Assembly (NCBI RefSeq): GCF_002197845.1
Contig: NZ_NIDE01000017.1
Location: 248,001 to 312,000 of the forward strand
Length of the DNA stretch: 64,000 nucleotides
From: Fimbriiglobus ruber
Lineage (GTDB): Bacteria > Planctomycetota > Planctomycetia > Gemmatales > Gemmataceae
Direction: 5' to 3'
The notes below the pieces were generated by a model. That model saw only the letters and a program-made list of their open reading frames with translations. It was not told the DNA's origin and did not search any database. The translations under genes were made by a program, and so were the position numbers. Shown piece after piece: positions 37,857 to 48,647 of the stretch (positions are counted from its first letter, which is position 1; each line of letters begins with the position of its first letter).

Positions 37857-39667
37857 ACGGTTCGCTCGTGTTTTGGGGCAGTTTCAACTTCGGGCTCACG
37901 GAGAGTAGGGGATTTGGGTAAATGGGCACATGAGCACCACCCAACCCCGCTTGGCCCGTGCCGAATGCGTCTCGGACCTGCCCGTCCTGTGGGCACACGT
38001 CCAACGGCTCGACCTGTTGACCCACTTGCAGCGGCACTTTCCCACTCCCCTCCACTGGCAGGGGCCGCTCACACCTGCGGACGTTCTGGCCGTCGGGCTT
38101 CTCTTTATCCTGTCCCACTCCGATCCCTGTCTCAACCACGTCGAACCCGGGGTCGCACAACACCAAGGGGTCCTCCGTGCGCTGCTGGGCGAACCCATTG
38201 TCCCCACGGACGTCCACGATGATCGGCTGGCCGCCGGGCTGAGTCGGTTGAGTGCCGACGACGCCGGGGCCGCCTTTGAGCCGGATCTCAACCGACACAC
38301 CATTCGCGCCTACCAACTTCCGACCGCGACGATCCGCATCGCTACGACCACGGCCAATTCGTAGGCCGCTGTCCTCTCCGAGCAAGGCCTGTTGCCGTTC
38401 GGGCACAGCACGGATGACCCCACACGCCCCCAACGCACGATCGCCGCGGCGATCCTCGACCCGCTGGGCCTGCCTCTGATCACCACCGTCGTCCCGGGCA
38501 ACAGACCCGATGACCCCCTTTACCTTCCGGCGCTCCGCGCCGCCAAGAACGCGGGCGGTGTCCGCGGCCGGACCTTCGTGGGGGGCGGTCAAATGGCGGC
38601 CCATGAGACGCGGGGCGCCGTGGCGTCCGGTGACGATTTCTATCTCGGCCCGCTGTCCGAATCCCAGCTCCGTCGTGCCGATCGCGACACGCTCTTGCGG
38701 CCGGTGTGGGATGGCGCCCGACCGTTGCACCGTGTGGAGCGGCCCGGACCCGAGGGCCAGGGCACCGATTTGGTCGCCGAGGGGTTTTCGATCGACATCG
38801 CGTTGACGGCCGACGTCGCGGGGAAGGAGGTGTCGTGGACGGGACGGCGTTGGCTGGTGCGTTCGGTCGCGTACGCCCCGGCGCGGGGAGCCACCGCGGA
38901 CCGACATCTGGCCACGGCCGAAGCGGGGCCCGGCGAACGGGCGACGCGCAAACAGGGGAGGAAGAGGTTGTCGGAGACGGAACTCACGGCGGCGGATGCC
39001 ATTCTGACGCGCGAAGGCGTCACCGGATTGCTGACGTACACCGTGACGGCGACGCCGACGACGCGCCACAAGCGAGGATACGCCGGGCGTCCGGAGTCGG
39101 ACGAGACAACGATGTCGTTGGCGGTTCAGGTCCGGCGGAACGAGGGCGCCATCCAGGAGAAGAAGCGCGCGTTGGGGTGGCAGGTCTATGCCAGCAATGA
39201 CCTGACGCGGGGGTTGGCGCACGGGGTGTGGGCGTACCGCGGGCAAGATCGGATGGAAAACGACCGGTCGCGGCTCACGGGTCGGCCACCGGGTTTGACG
39301 CCGATCGACTTGCAAGACGAGCAGCGGATTGCGGGCCTGGTGTATTTGTTGAGTGTCGCGTTACGGATCTTGACGCTAACCGAGTGGGTGGTGCGGGAGC
39401 GGTTGCGGCAAACGGGTGAGAAACTGCACGGGGCGTACGCCGGTCAGGCGGGTCGAAAGACGGCGACGCCGAGCGCGGAGTTGCTGTTGGAGGTGATGAA
39501 AACGATCGGCATGCGTGCGATTGAGGTAGATGGTCAGCAATATGTACTATTGTCACCGCTAACGGAGGTACAGAAAAAACTCCTGACGCGTTGGGGCCTC
39601 CCAGCAGATCTGTACGAAAACGTCGTCCGCAATTTCCCAAAACCACCCCGAAACACGAGCGAACCGT
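37857..39667 (+). mobile_element. IS1634-like element, copy 1
   Basis: The terminal inverted repeat starts ACGGTTCGCTCGTGTTT at both ends (37857 and, reversed, 39667), with 24 of 28 positions matching over a longer span. No clear target duplication is seen. The element sits beside a recombinase gene that it seems to cut off. Confidence 0.8.
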
Positions 39668-39669
39668 AA
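37930..39669 (+). pseudogene. IS1634-like transposase with one amber stop
   Basis: The protein begins MSTTQPRLARAECVSDLPVL and reads to TAG at 38362-38364, then continues in the same frame through GLLPFGHSTDDPTRPQ, VVPGNRPDDPLYLPALR and EWVVRERLRQTGEKL to the TAA at 39667, whose first T is the last base of the element. Copy 2 has tyrosine (TAC) at the TAG position. A single base change therefore interrupts an otherwise complete ~579-residue transposase. Unless TAG is read through, transposition is disabled. Confidence 0.85.
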
Positions 39670-41278
39670 GCTTCGGGGCCTTGGTCAAAAGGGCGGGGGT
39701 CCACCTTGTATACGATCTTCACAGCATCCGTTCCGACCTCGACCCGCTTCACCAGCGCCCGCAGAATCTCCCGCCGAGCATTCCAGTCGGCCGACTGGAG
39801 TCCACTCCGCACGCGGTCCGCGAACCCCTCTAGTTGCCCGATCGCGGCCGCCACTTCGGCGTCCTCCGATTCCCGCTTCGCCGCCGTTTCGGCCTCCCCC
39901 TGCAACTTCGTCAGGCGGCCCTTGGCCTCCCGGACGCGGGGCTCGAACTCGGCCTTATCCAGTAGCCCCTCCTCGTACGCATCGATCAACCGCCCGATCC
40001 CTCGCTTCACCTGGGCGATCAACTGGCCGACCCGGTCACTCGCCCGGGTTCCCTTCGCGCGCGTCTGCGATCGCCGCACCTCGTATTCCCGCCGGACCCG
40101 ATCCGGGTCGGCCAACAGGGCGCACACGTCGTCCCAGACGACCTTGTCCAACACGTCGGCCCGGCGCTGCTTGTTCTCACACACCCGTGTGCCGCCGAAC
40201 CGGTACGCATCCGTCCCGATGCACCGGTCGTACGCATCCTGCCGGGTCGTGCCCTTCCGCGACCGGCTCAACGGCTTGCCGTAGAACGCATACCCGCACC
40301 CGCCACACACCACAAGACCTTGGAGCAGGTACGTCGCCCCGCGGTGGCTCTCCCGCCGCCGCTTGCGGTTCGCGGCCAGTTGCTCGGCGACGGCCGCGAA
40401 CACGGCTTCGTCCACGACCGCCGGGACGGGGATCGGCACCCGCTCGTCGGCCGCGGCCTGGTCCGTGGAACCCGTCCGCCGGGCGTGGGCGGCTCGGCCC
40501 CGCTGCGGGCGCAGCTTGGGGCGGGCCGCCCCGACCCGGGTTTTGCCGAACTCGGCCCGCCCGACGTAGGCCGGATTCCGTAGCATGCCCCACACCGTCG
40601 TTCGGTCCCAGAACGCCTTGCCTTTCGGGCTCGGCACCTTCTGCTCCTGCAACCGCCGGCACACGTCCCCAATCGAGTGCCCGTCCACCCCGACCCAGGC
40701 AAAGATCTGCCGAACCACCGCGGCATGCTCGTCGTGAACCTCGAACCGCGCCTGGCCGCCGCCCGCGAGTTTGCCGACGTAACGGTATCCATACGGCGCG
40801 CCGCTGAGCACGTTCACCGACCCGCCCGGGCCGCGTGCCGTTTCCCCCGCCGGCTCCGCTCGGCGATCTTGGCCCGCTCGTACTCGGCCATCATCCCCTG
40901 CACCTGGAGGAGCAGATCCTCCTCCGGGGCCGCCCGATCGGGCGGTTCAGGAATACGACCTCGATCCCGTCGCGGCGGAATTCTTCCTAACAGCACTTGG
41001 TAGGCGTAGCTCCGTGCCAGTTGGTCGGGCGAGTGAACGTAGAGGCGGTCCAGAACGCCCGCCGCGGCCTGATCGCGGAGCCGCTCCAGGGCCGGCCGCA
41101 GCAGCGTCGCCCCGCTGTGCCCGTCGTCGCGGAAACAGAACTCCTCGTCGCGTTTCAGGCCGTCCGAACGGACGCGCTCACGAAGAGCCTCGACTTGACT
41201 CGCGATGGTGTTCGCGTCGGCTTGTTGCTGGGACGAGACGCGGGCGTAAAGGGCCGCCCGCAGTGGCGACGTGGTCAT
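39668..41278 (-). pseudogene. Large serine recombinase 1, decayed
   Basis: The N-terminal frame (from ATG 41278) has the catalytic pattern AALYARVSSQQQADANTIAS with the serine present, and ends early at 40814. The next frame (from 40817) gives the recombinase domain (YGYRYVGKLAGGGQ), a zinc ribbon (VVCGGCGYAFYGK ... VCENK) and a coiled coil. Two or more internal shifts exist near 41000, 40935 and 40825; the correct reading would be LLxEEFRRDGIEVVFLNRPI and RHAARGGSVNVLSGAPYGYR. The C-terminus stops at the IS1634 copy at 39667. It would integrate or excise DNA if intact. A gene overlaps its start at 41275. Confidence 0.8.
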
Positions 41279-41520
41279 CGGCCTCGACCTCCTGTCGGGG
41301 TGGAAACGGTCACGGTGGTTCGCCGGCCACTCGGCCGGGCCGCCGGTTTCGCCGGGCCGGCGGGTTCGGTCGCGGCGAGGAGCCGGTCGTCGGCCGCGGC
41401 GAGCACGTCGTCCGCGAGGCGGGTCGCCTCGAACGCCCGTGTGACGGGCGGCCTCAATGATCGGGTTGGGGGATCAGGACCATCCATGGTGTGGTGCCTC
41501 CGAGCCGGTTCGGAAGACAC
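41275..41520 (-). CDS. Small protein overlapping recombinase 1 start
   Basis: Its stop codon overlaps the recombinase start (ATGA, 41275-41278), so the two are translationally coupled. Up to 81 residues; the start is uncertain (a second Met is 11 codons in). The product contains EATRLADDVLAAADDRLLAA and is otherwise proline/arginine-rich. I do not recognise it. Its position suggests a helper of the recombinase. Confidence 0.5.
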   Translation of the reverse strand: MSSEPARRHHTMDGPDPPTRSLRPPVTRAFEATRLADDVLAAADDRLLAATEPAGPAKPAARPSGRRTTVTVSTPTGGRGR

Positions 41521-41586
41521 CCCCGCGGTCGCTCACATCCCACCCGGACGCCAGTCCGATCCGCGGGCCGGCCGGAGCCGCGCCCG

Positions 41587-43128
41587 GTCGATTATTGTCT
41601 CGATCAGGACCGAGTTCGCAACATTGTGAGCGGGGTGATGTCCGCCCTCCTCGGCAAACCCGTCCGTCCGACCTCCCGGACGATCGACGGGCCGATTGGC
41701 TCACCCGGCTGGCGGCCGGCGATGCCTGGGCCGCGTTCGAGGCCGACCTTAACCGGCACACCATCCGCGTCGATCACCTGCCCACCACTCGGGTTCGGAT
41801 CGACACCACCACGGCCAACTCGTACGCGGACGTCGTGTCGGACCGCGGACTCCTCCCGTTCGGGCACAGCAAGGACGATCCGACCCGCCCGCAGTTGAAG
41901 ATTGCCGCGGCCGTCCTCGACCCGCTCGGTATGCCCGTGGTCACGGCCGTCCTTCCCGGGAACACGGCCGACGATCCGGTGTACCTCCCCACCATCCGGT
42001 CGGCTCAGCAGGCCGTCGGCATGGGCGGACGAATGTACGTCGGGGACTGCAAGATGGGGCCCTGGGGACGCGGGCGTTCGTGGCCGCGCACGCCGACGTC
42101 TCCCTGTGCCCACGGGCCGACGTGCAGGTCGGGCGGGCCGAGCGGGCCGACCTGCTGCGGCCCGTGTGGGACGGGTCTCGGGAGTTGCGCCGGGTCGAGC
42201 GCCCGGGACCGCCCGGAACCCCGGCCGAGTTGGTCGCCGGAGGGGTTCGGTCGACGTCCGGTTGACCGCCCAGGTCGACGGGCGGGACGTGCCGTGGGTC
42301 GAGCGGCGGTGGCTGGTGCGGTCCCCGGCGTACGCCGCGGCCCAGGAGGAGGGATTGGAGCGGCGGTTGGCGAGGGCCGTGGCGGCGATCCACGCGTTGC
42401 CGGTCTGGAAGCGCGGCAAGAAGCGGTTGTCGGAGACCGCGTTAGCGGCCGCGGCGGCGGCCGTGGTGGGGCGTGAGGGCGTCGGCGATCTACTGCGGGG
42501 ACGGTCCAGGCCACCCCCACGACGCGTCCGAAGCGGGGGTATGGGGGCCGACCCGGATCGGCGGAGACGACGGTGTCATTGGCGGTCGAGGTGTATCGGG
42601 ACGACGAGGCGGTGGCGGCCCGGAAGCGGGAATTGGGGTGGCAGGTGTACGCGTGCAACGACGTGGGGCTGGGGTTGGCGGACGTGGTGTGGGCGTACCG
42701 CGGCCCGTACCGGATCGAGAACGACTGGTCGCGGCGGAAGGGCCGGCCGCTGGGCCTGACGCCGATGTCCTTACAGGACGAGCAACGGATGCAGGGGTTG
42801 GTACACGTGTTGAGCCTGGGGTTGCGGGTGCTGACGTTGGTGGAGTGGGTGGTCCGCGAGCGGTTGAAGCCGACGGGAGCGGTGTTGCGCGGGGTGTACG
42901 CCAGCCAGGCCGGGCGGAAGACCTCGACCCCGAGTGCGGAGTTGTTGCTGGACGCGATGAAGACGGTCCACATCAGCGTGGTCGAGGCCGGCGGCCAGGA
43001 GTACGCATTGCTGTCGCCCCTGACGGATGTGCAGGCTAAACTCCTGGAACTGTGAGGGCTCCCGGCTGACACCTACGACATCGTGTGCCGTAACTTCCCT
43101 AAAACGCCTCCAAACACGAGCGAACCGT
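41587..43128 (+). pseudogene. IS1634-like copy 2, degenerate and 5'-truncated
   Basis: The transposase sequence resembles copy 1 but is broken into five frames: about 41587-41680, to ~42060, to ~42245, to ~42550, then to a stop at ~43055 and beyond. Each shift equals the loss of one base. Key pieces are RVRIDTTTANSYADVVSDRG, GDCKMG, RRWLVRSPAYAAAQEEGLER and EWVVRERLKPTGAVL. The right end carries the terminal repeat (CACGAGCGAACCGT to 43128). The left part is missing and joins the recombinase region. It is a remnant. Confidence 0.85.
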
Positions 43129-43176
43129 AGGCTCCTACTAGGCTGATCGGAAGTCGGTCTTTTGAGGTGCGAGGGT

Positions 43177-44741
43177 TCATCCCGGATTTGGTTCGCCGTT
43201 AGTCGTGCATGGGCCCGGATTCACGAATCGGCGACGGAGCCATTGCACGGTTTTCCCGAAGGTTCGGGCGGCCCAGTTGTTCACGGCTTTCTCCGGGACG
43301 CGATCGATCTCGGCCCGCATCTGCTCCGGCGTCACCTCCCCCAGCAATGCGCCCAGACCGGCACTCAATACCGTCAGGCCGCTCTGGGATTGGTCCCGGG
43401 ACAGCCGCTTCTGGACTCCGAACGCGGATTCCAACACGTCCGTCGATCCGACCAGGCGTTCCCCGACCGGCAACCCACGGCCGTACCGCCCCACGTACGC
43501 CCGCAACCGATTCCGCAAGGCCGCGGTCGTCGGGTGGTCGCTGACGCCCAACCGGTCCCACGTGTCGTCGAGCGCGGCTTCGCCCCGGGTGAACAGTCCG
43601 TCCACCCGCACCTGATCCAGCATCGCGCGGACGAGGTCGTGCTGCTCGCCCCACGCCTGCACGGCGTTCGCGTACTCCGACACCCAGGCGTAATGCCGGA
43701 CCACGTCGGCGTCCGGGGCCGCATCCCGTAACCTCCGCAGCACGAGCCGGCCGAAGCGGACGAACGTCCCGGCGCTCAGGAACCGCGCCTTGTTGCGCAG
43801 CTTGGGGGCCAGCAGATGCGCCGCACGGGTCTGGCGGATGGTCGCGGCCGTCTCGGTCATCCGCCGGGTGAACGCGGCCCACTGGGGGTCGTTCGCCCAG
43901 TAGTACTTCAGCAGGTTGGCCGCATGGTGGGCGGCATCCGGGACGGACACCGTCTGCGGATGCTGGTCCCGGAAGCGGTCGATCCCCCGTTGCAAATCCG
44001 ACCCGCCGTCGGCCACGATCTGGTGGGGCACCCCGGTCCGGGCGACGGCCACCTCCAACGCGTCGGCCACCCGCTCCTGGTTCGACGTCGCCATCGGCAC
44101 CATCGCGACGAGGTGGAGGTCGGCGAGTTGCAGGGGGCGGACGCCGAACGGGACGTGGTCGAGCGGTACCCCGACGATGACGAACAGCTTGGTCGCGCCG
44201 ATTGGCAGCGTGTGGTCGATCAACCACACCCAGCGGTGGTCGTGGGACAGCGGTCGGGTCAGGTGGGCGTAGCCCAACCGCAGGACCCACGCGCGAACGG
44301 TGGTGGCGGAGGGGGTCCGATCGGGGGTCCGGTCGGTGTCACCCGCGGTCGCGAAGACGGCGAGAGCGGCCGCCGTCCCGCGGAACGACAAGCCGGCCTG
44401 CCGCACTAACGTTACGGCGAGGGCGATGACCGCGACGTCGTACTGCCCACCCCGGGGCCGGTCCTGTTTTTTTGAGGCGCCGGCGGTGGGCCCGCCGGTG
44501 GTTCCGAAGTCGGGCGGCGGGCGGCGGCGAGTTGCTGCTCGAGCTGGGTGACGCGCTCCTGGAGTTGCTCGGCCCGCGCCCGGTGTCCGGCGCGGGAGGC
44601 CTCCAGATCGCGGACGCGAATGGTCAGGGCTTTCCGCTCGGCCTTGCGGGCGGTCGCTTTCGCCTTCCAGGCGTCCCGCGAGCGGACCAGTTTGGGGATC
44701 AGAATCCGGGGTGGGGTATGGAATGCCGTTGCGGTCGCCAT
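43177..44741 (-). CDS. DDE-type transposase made by likely -1 frameshift
   Basis: The first frame begins at ATG 44741 (MATATAFHTPPRILIPKLVR), has a leucine-zipper-like coiled coil (ARAEQLQERVTQLEQQLAAA), and ends at 44412. The second frame carries the catalytic domain: IDHTLPIGATKLFVIVGVP, IVADGGSDLQRGIDRF and DVLESAFG fit a D-D-E triad. The two overlap at CAA AAA AAC, where a -1 slip gives a smooth join (PQKKQDRPRGGQYDVAV). The same arrangement makes OrfAB fusions in many insertion sequences. If slip occurs, the element is active; the short product would then be a DNA-binding regulator. Confidence 0.75.
44466..44474 (-). promoter_or_regulatory. Slippery site A AAA AAC for -1 frameshifting
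   Basis: On the minus strand the zero-frame codons are CAA AAA AAC (44474 to 44466). A one-base backward slip changes frame exactly to the catalytic ORF. A AAA AAC is an established slippery heptamer. I did not identify a downstream hairpin. Confidence 0.65.
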
Positions 44742-45042
44742 GCCCGCCTCGTGCCCGACCAACGGGAAACAATTCCCGGAAGTAGAACCGCAAGAATAAT
44801 CCACGACAAGCCCAACTTCCGATCAGCCTAGGCTCCTACTCTACCAAAAACCGATGGCCGGAGTGATCGCCGCCCAATTTAGGCCGCCTAACGACAGCTA
44901 CCAATTGTGATCTTTTGCACATCGTTGTTCGTATTTCATGGTCCGCCAAAGAGATGCGATTATACTGTGCGTGTAACCACTGTGTTCGTTGGTAACAGAC
45001 CAGATTTGCGGGGCGGAAGCCCTGGGCCGCACCCGGTGCCTC

Positions 45043-45966
45043 GTGTCTCTCTCCACGTGCGTCATTTACAACCCCGCGGCCGGACGCGGGAAAGCCCTGC
45101 GGGAACTCGAAGACGCCCGAAAGCGGTTCGGCGGCGACATCGAGCTGCGGCCCACGTCGGCCGCGGGTCACGCGGTCGAGCTGGCACGGCAGGCGGCCCA
45201 GGAAGGGTTCTCGCGGGTCGTCGCGGCCGGCGGCGACGGGACGGTTCACGAGGTCGCCAACGGCCTGTTAACTAGCGGCCGGGACGATGTCCTTCTCTCC
45301 ACCTGGCCGGTCGGCTCCTCGTGCGACTATGCGTACTCGCTGGGGATGCTCCGCTGGTGGCGCGAGCGGTCTACCGACATCCCACTCGACACGATGCGGG
45401 TCGACGTCGGCCTCGTCCGCGCGGGCGGCCGCGAGCGGTATTGCGTGAACTCGTTCGGGGTCGGGTTCAACGGGATGGTGACGGTCGAAGCCCACAAGAT
45501 TCGGTGGCTCCGCGGGCTCCCCCTTTACGCACTGGCGTTCCTCCGCGCGATGGTCGAGCACTTCCAGACGCCCCCGATGACCGTTCGCTTCGACGACGCG
45601 GAGGGCGAGTCGCCGACCCTGGCGGTGTCGGTCAACCTCGCCCAGCGCGAGGGCGGGTTCCCGATCACGTCGGCGGCCCGGCTCGACGACGGCCGGTTCG
45701 ACTACCTCCACGCCGCCGCCATGCGCCGGTGGGAGCTACTCCGCTACCTCCCGGCGATGATCGCCGGCAACCTTCCCACGAATCACCCGCAACTGCGGAC
45801 CGGCCGCTGCACGCGCGCGGCCGTCCGCGCGGGCGTGCCGCTGTGCGTCCACGCCGACGGCGAATTCGTCTGCCGGCCCGAAGACGGCATCCGCGAGGTC
45901 GAAATCGAGCTGCTACCGGGGCGATTACTCGTCGAGGTCTGCCGGCCGTTCCTGTACGGGGCGTAA
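45043..45966 (+). CDS. Diacylglycerol/lipid kinase family protein
   Basis: Counting from GTG 45043 (307 aa), the catalytic domain has VIYNPAAGRGKA at 7-18 and the nucleotide-binding GGDGT at 63-67 (AAGGDGTVHEVANG). C-terminal domain signatures are FGVGFNG and HADGEF. The family phosphorylates diacylglycerol or related lipids. A GTG at 44989 is an alternative start. It lies in a block of intact genes between two groups of insertion sequences. It precedes the membrane methyltransferase by 220 bp. Confidence 0.9.
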   Translation: MSLSTCVIYNPAAGRGKALRELEDARKRFGGDIELRPTSAAGHAVELARQAAQEGFSRVVAAGGDGTVHEVANGLLTSGRDDVLLSTWPVGSSCDYAYSLGMLRWWRERSTDIPLDTMRVDVGLVRAGGRERYCVNSFGVGFNGMVTVEAHKIRWLRGLPLYALAFLRAMVEHFQTPPMTVRFDDAEGESPTLAVSVNLAQREGGFPITSAARLDDGRFDYLHAAAMRRWELLRYLPAMIAGNLPTNHPQLRTGRCTRAAVRAGVPLCVHADGEFVCRPEDGIREVEIELLPGRLLVEVCRPFLYGA

Positions 45967-46186
45967 CCCGAAAACGTGAATCCGTGTGGGTTGCATAAGC
46001 CAGGTCGAGATTCCGGCCGCCCCGGAGCCGCCGGGACGATCTCTCGGGATCGATTCATCAACCGGAATCTCCGGCCCGTGCTACAGTTCCGTTGGCCGGT
46101 TATGGGTTTGCCCCGCCCATTTTTCGACCGGCCAGGATAATTCGCCACCGCGATCAACGGTTCCTTCTGGTGGGAGTGCACTTCGG

Positions 46187-48535
46187 ATGTCTCGACCACG
46201 TCCCGGATTGGATTTGTTCCTCATCAGTGGTCTCATTCTGTTCCTCGAGCTGGCGTGTATCCGCTGGTTCCCCGCCCACGTCCTGTTCCTGACGTTCTTC
46301 ACCAATACCGTACTCCTCGCGTGCTTCGTCGGCATGTCGGTCGGGTGCCTGACCGCCCGGTCCGACCGCCGGCACCTGCAACAGATGCCGGTCTGGCTGT
46401 TCGTCGCGCTCGCCGCCGGCATCCTGCTCAACCTCTACCGCTCGCGACTCGAACACATCGTCGACGTCGCCAGCCAGAGTCAGCCGGACGTCGTGTTCTT
46501 CGGCGCGGAAGCCAACGTCCAGCAAGCCCCCGAGTTCGTCGTGCCCGTCGAACTCGTGGCCGGGTTGATGTTCGTCCTGATCGCCGCCGTCATGGTCGGC
46601 CCGGGCCAGGAAATGGGGCGGGCGTTCAACCGGGTGCCGGGCCGGATCGCCGCCTACGCTTACAACATCGCCGGCAGTCTGGTCGGGATCGTTCTGTTCG
46701 CGGCCTGCTCGTGGTACCACGTCCCGCCCGTGGCCTGGTTCACGCTGGTCGCCCTCGGCGTTTTGTACTTCCTGCTCCGGCCGACCGTGGATGCCACCGG
46801 TCCCCGCCCGGTGAAATTGATCACCGTCATGCTGCTCCTGGCTGGCGTGCTGTTAACGGTTCGGACCTCCGGCGTGCTGCCGATTTTCGGCGACCAGGTC
46901 GAAACCACCTGGTCGCCGTACTACCGCGTGGACTACCAGCCGAAAGACGGCGTGATCGTCACGAACCTGATCGGGCACCAGGTCATCCGATCCCGGGAGA
47001 AGCCGGGCGAGGTGGCGTACCACCTGCCGTACCTGTTCAACCAGGCGGTCGCCCGCCCGCCCTACCGCCGCATCCTGGTCATCGGGGCCGGGTCCGGCAA
47101 CGACGTCAGCCGGGCCCTCCTGTGGGCCGCCCCGGACGCCCGGATCGACGCGGTCGACATCGAGCCGGTGATCCAGCAGATCGGCCGCGACCACCACCCG
47201 GACCGGCCCTACGACGACCCGCGGGTCACCACCCACCTGGACGACGGCCGCAACTTCCTCCGGCGGGCCCCGGCCGAGGAATACGACCTGGTCGTTTACG
47301 CGCTGGTCGACTCGCTGGTCCTCCACTCCGGGTACGGCAGCATCCGCCTGGAAAGTTACCTGTTCACGCGGGAGGCGTTCGCGGACGTGCGGCGGGTGCT
47401 GAAACCGACCGGGGCGTTCGCGCTGTACAACTATTTCCGCCAGGGGTGGTTGGTGGCCCGGCTCCGGGAGTCGCTCCGACACACCTTCGGCGCCGACCCC
47501 GTCGCCCTGACCGACCCGCCCAATACGGAACTGAGCCTGAACCAGTTCGTGGACGCGCACACGTTTTTCCTGGCCGGCCGCGAGGACGTGGTCGGACCGG
47601 TCCGACAGGCGTTCGTCGACAATGGCAACCTGTTCTGGGTGCCGACCGTTCGACCGGTCACCCCGGACAACCGGGGGGGATTCAGTAAGGACAAGCCGAC
47701 CGGAGCCGGTGAGAAGTGGTCGGCCCTGCGGATGGCCCAAATCGAAGACTCCGGCGGCTCGCTTCCCCCGGCCACGGACGAATGGCCGTTCTTGTACACC
47801 CATCAGCCGTCGATCCCGGAGTACATCCTCCGCGGCATCGGCCTGATGATCGTGCTATCGGGCGTGGTCTGGTTCGCGTTTCGCCCGCGAACCGGCGGCA
47901 GCGCGATCACGACCGGGACGGTCTCTCTGCCCGAGAACGGGTCGACTCAGACGGGCGCGGAAGCGCTGCCGGCCGTCGTCGGCGCGCCGTCCCCCGCGAC
48001 CGCCGGCGATCAAGCCGCGGCCCGATCCGAGACCGGACTCCTCGTCCGGATGTTTTTCCTCGGGGCCGGGTTCATGTTGGTCGAAACCAAGGCCGTGGTC
48101 CACATGGCCCTCTTGTTCGGCGGCACGTGGGTGGTGAACACGGTCGTGTTCTTCGCGATTCTGATGACCGCCCTGCTGGGCAACTTGTTTGTGGCGTGGG
48201 TCCGCCCGGAGCGGTTGTGGTGGGCTTACATCGGTCTCATCGCCGCCCTGGCGGCCAACCTACTCGTCCCGTTGGACGCCTTCCTCGGTCTGGACCGCAC
48301 CGTCCAAGTGATCGCGGCCTGTTCGCTGGTCTTCGCGCCGGTCGTCTTCGCTGGCGTGATCTTCCCGGTATCCTTCAAACGTGCGGCAGCCCCCGACCGC
48401 GCGTTCGGGACGAACGCGGCCGGTGCCCTCCTGGGCGGAATCGCCGAGAACGCGTCGATGCTCGTCGGGTTCCAGTATTTGTTGGTGGTGGCCGTCGCGT
48501 TCTACCTGGCGAGTAGCGTGAGGACCAAAAAGTAA
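46187..48535 (+). CDS. Multi-pass membrane protein with spermidine-synthase-like domain
   Basis: ATG 46187 gives 782 residues. About seven membrane helices form the N-terminal 250 residues (LFLISGLILFLELACIRWF first). Residues ~300-520 form a SAM-binding domain like spermidine synthases, with the glycine motif ILVIGAGSGNDVSRALLWAA and acidic residues in AVDIEPVIQQIGRDHHP. Five or six helices follow (FFLGAGFMLVETKAVVHM). Such fused proteins occur in planctomycetes and myxobacteria; whether they make polyamines is not known. The signature D-D-G-R-N-F in THLDDGRNFLRR matches the family. Confidence 0.88.
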   Translation: MSRPRPGLDLFLISGLILFLELACIRWFPAHVLFLTFFTNTVLLACFVGMSVGCLTARSDRRHLQQMPVWLFVALAAGILLNLYRSRLEHIVDVASQSQPDVVFFGAEANVQQAPEFVVPVELVAGLMFVLIAAVMVGPGQEMGRAFNRVPGRIAAYAYNIAGSLVGIVLFAACSWYHVPPVAWFTLVALGVLYFLLRPTVDATGPRPVKLITVMLLLAGVLLTVRTSGVLPIFGDQVETTWSPYYRVDYQPKDGVIVTNLIGHQVIRSREKPGEVAYHLPYLFNQAVARPPYRRILVIGAGSGNDVSRALLWAAPDARIDAVDIEPVIQQIGRDHHPDRPYDDPRVTTHLDDGRNFLRRAPAEEYDLVVYALVDSLVLHSGYGSIRLESYLFTREAFADVRRVLKPTGAFALYNYFRQGWLVARLRESLRHTFGADPVALTDPPNTELSLNQFVDAHTFFLAGREDVVGPVRQAFVDNGNLFWVPTVRPVTPDNRGGFSKDKPTGAGEKWSALRMAQIEDSGGSLPPATDEWPFLYTHQPSIPEYILRGIGLMIVLSGVVWFAFRPRTGGSAITTGTVSLPENGSTQTGAEALPAVVGAPSPATAGDQAAARSETGLLVRMFFLGAGFMLVETKAVVHMALLFGGTWVVNTVVFFAILMTALLGNLFVAWVRPERLWWAYIGLIAALAANLLVPLDAFLGLDRTVQVIAACSLVFAPVVFAGVIFPVSFKRAAAPDRAFGTNAAGALLGGIAENASMLVGFQYLLVVAVAFYLASSVRTKK

Positions 48536-48647
48536 CGCCGGGGTCGGTGCCAGTGGGTGCTACGATTTCGCACCGGCACCGCCGCCGGACTCCGACCGCA
48601 TCCCGGGAGGTTCCGCGGCGAGTCCTCCCGCTTCGCGAGGTCCGAGC

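Larger units (their letters stand above)
43140..44829 (-). mobile_element. Insertion sequence of unclassified type, apparently complete
   Basis: The terminal inverted repeats AGGCTGATCGGAAGT lie at both ends (43140 and, reversed, 44829), and the flanks carry the 11-bp direct repeat AGGCTCCTACT (43129-43139 and 44830-44840). The element lies exactly beside the end of IS1634 copy 2, so it came later. The 1,690 bp hold one transposase gene. Confidence 0.85.

Noticed and set aside
37840-39680. Target-site duplication for IS1634 copy 1
   Set aside because: Flanking bases do not repeat, so no duplication is claimed.
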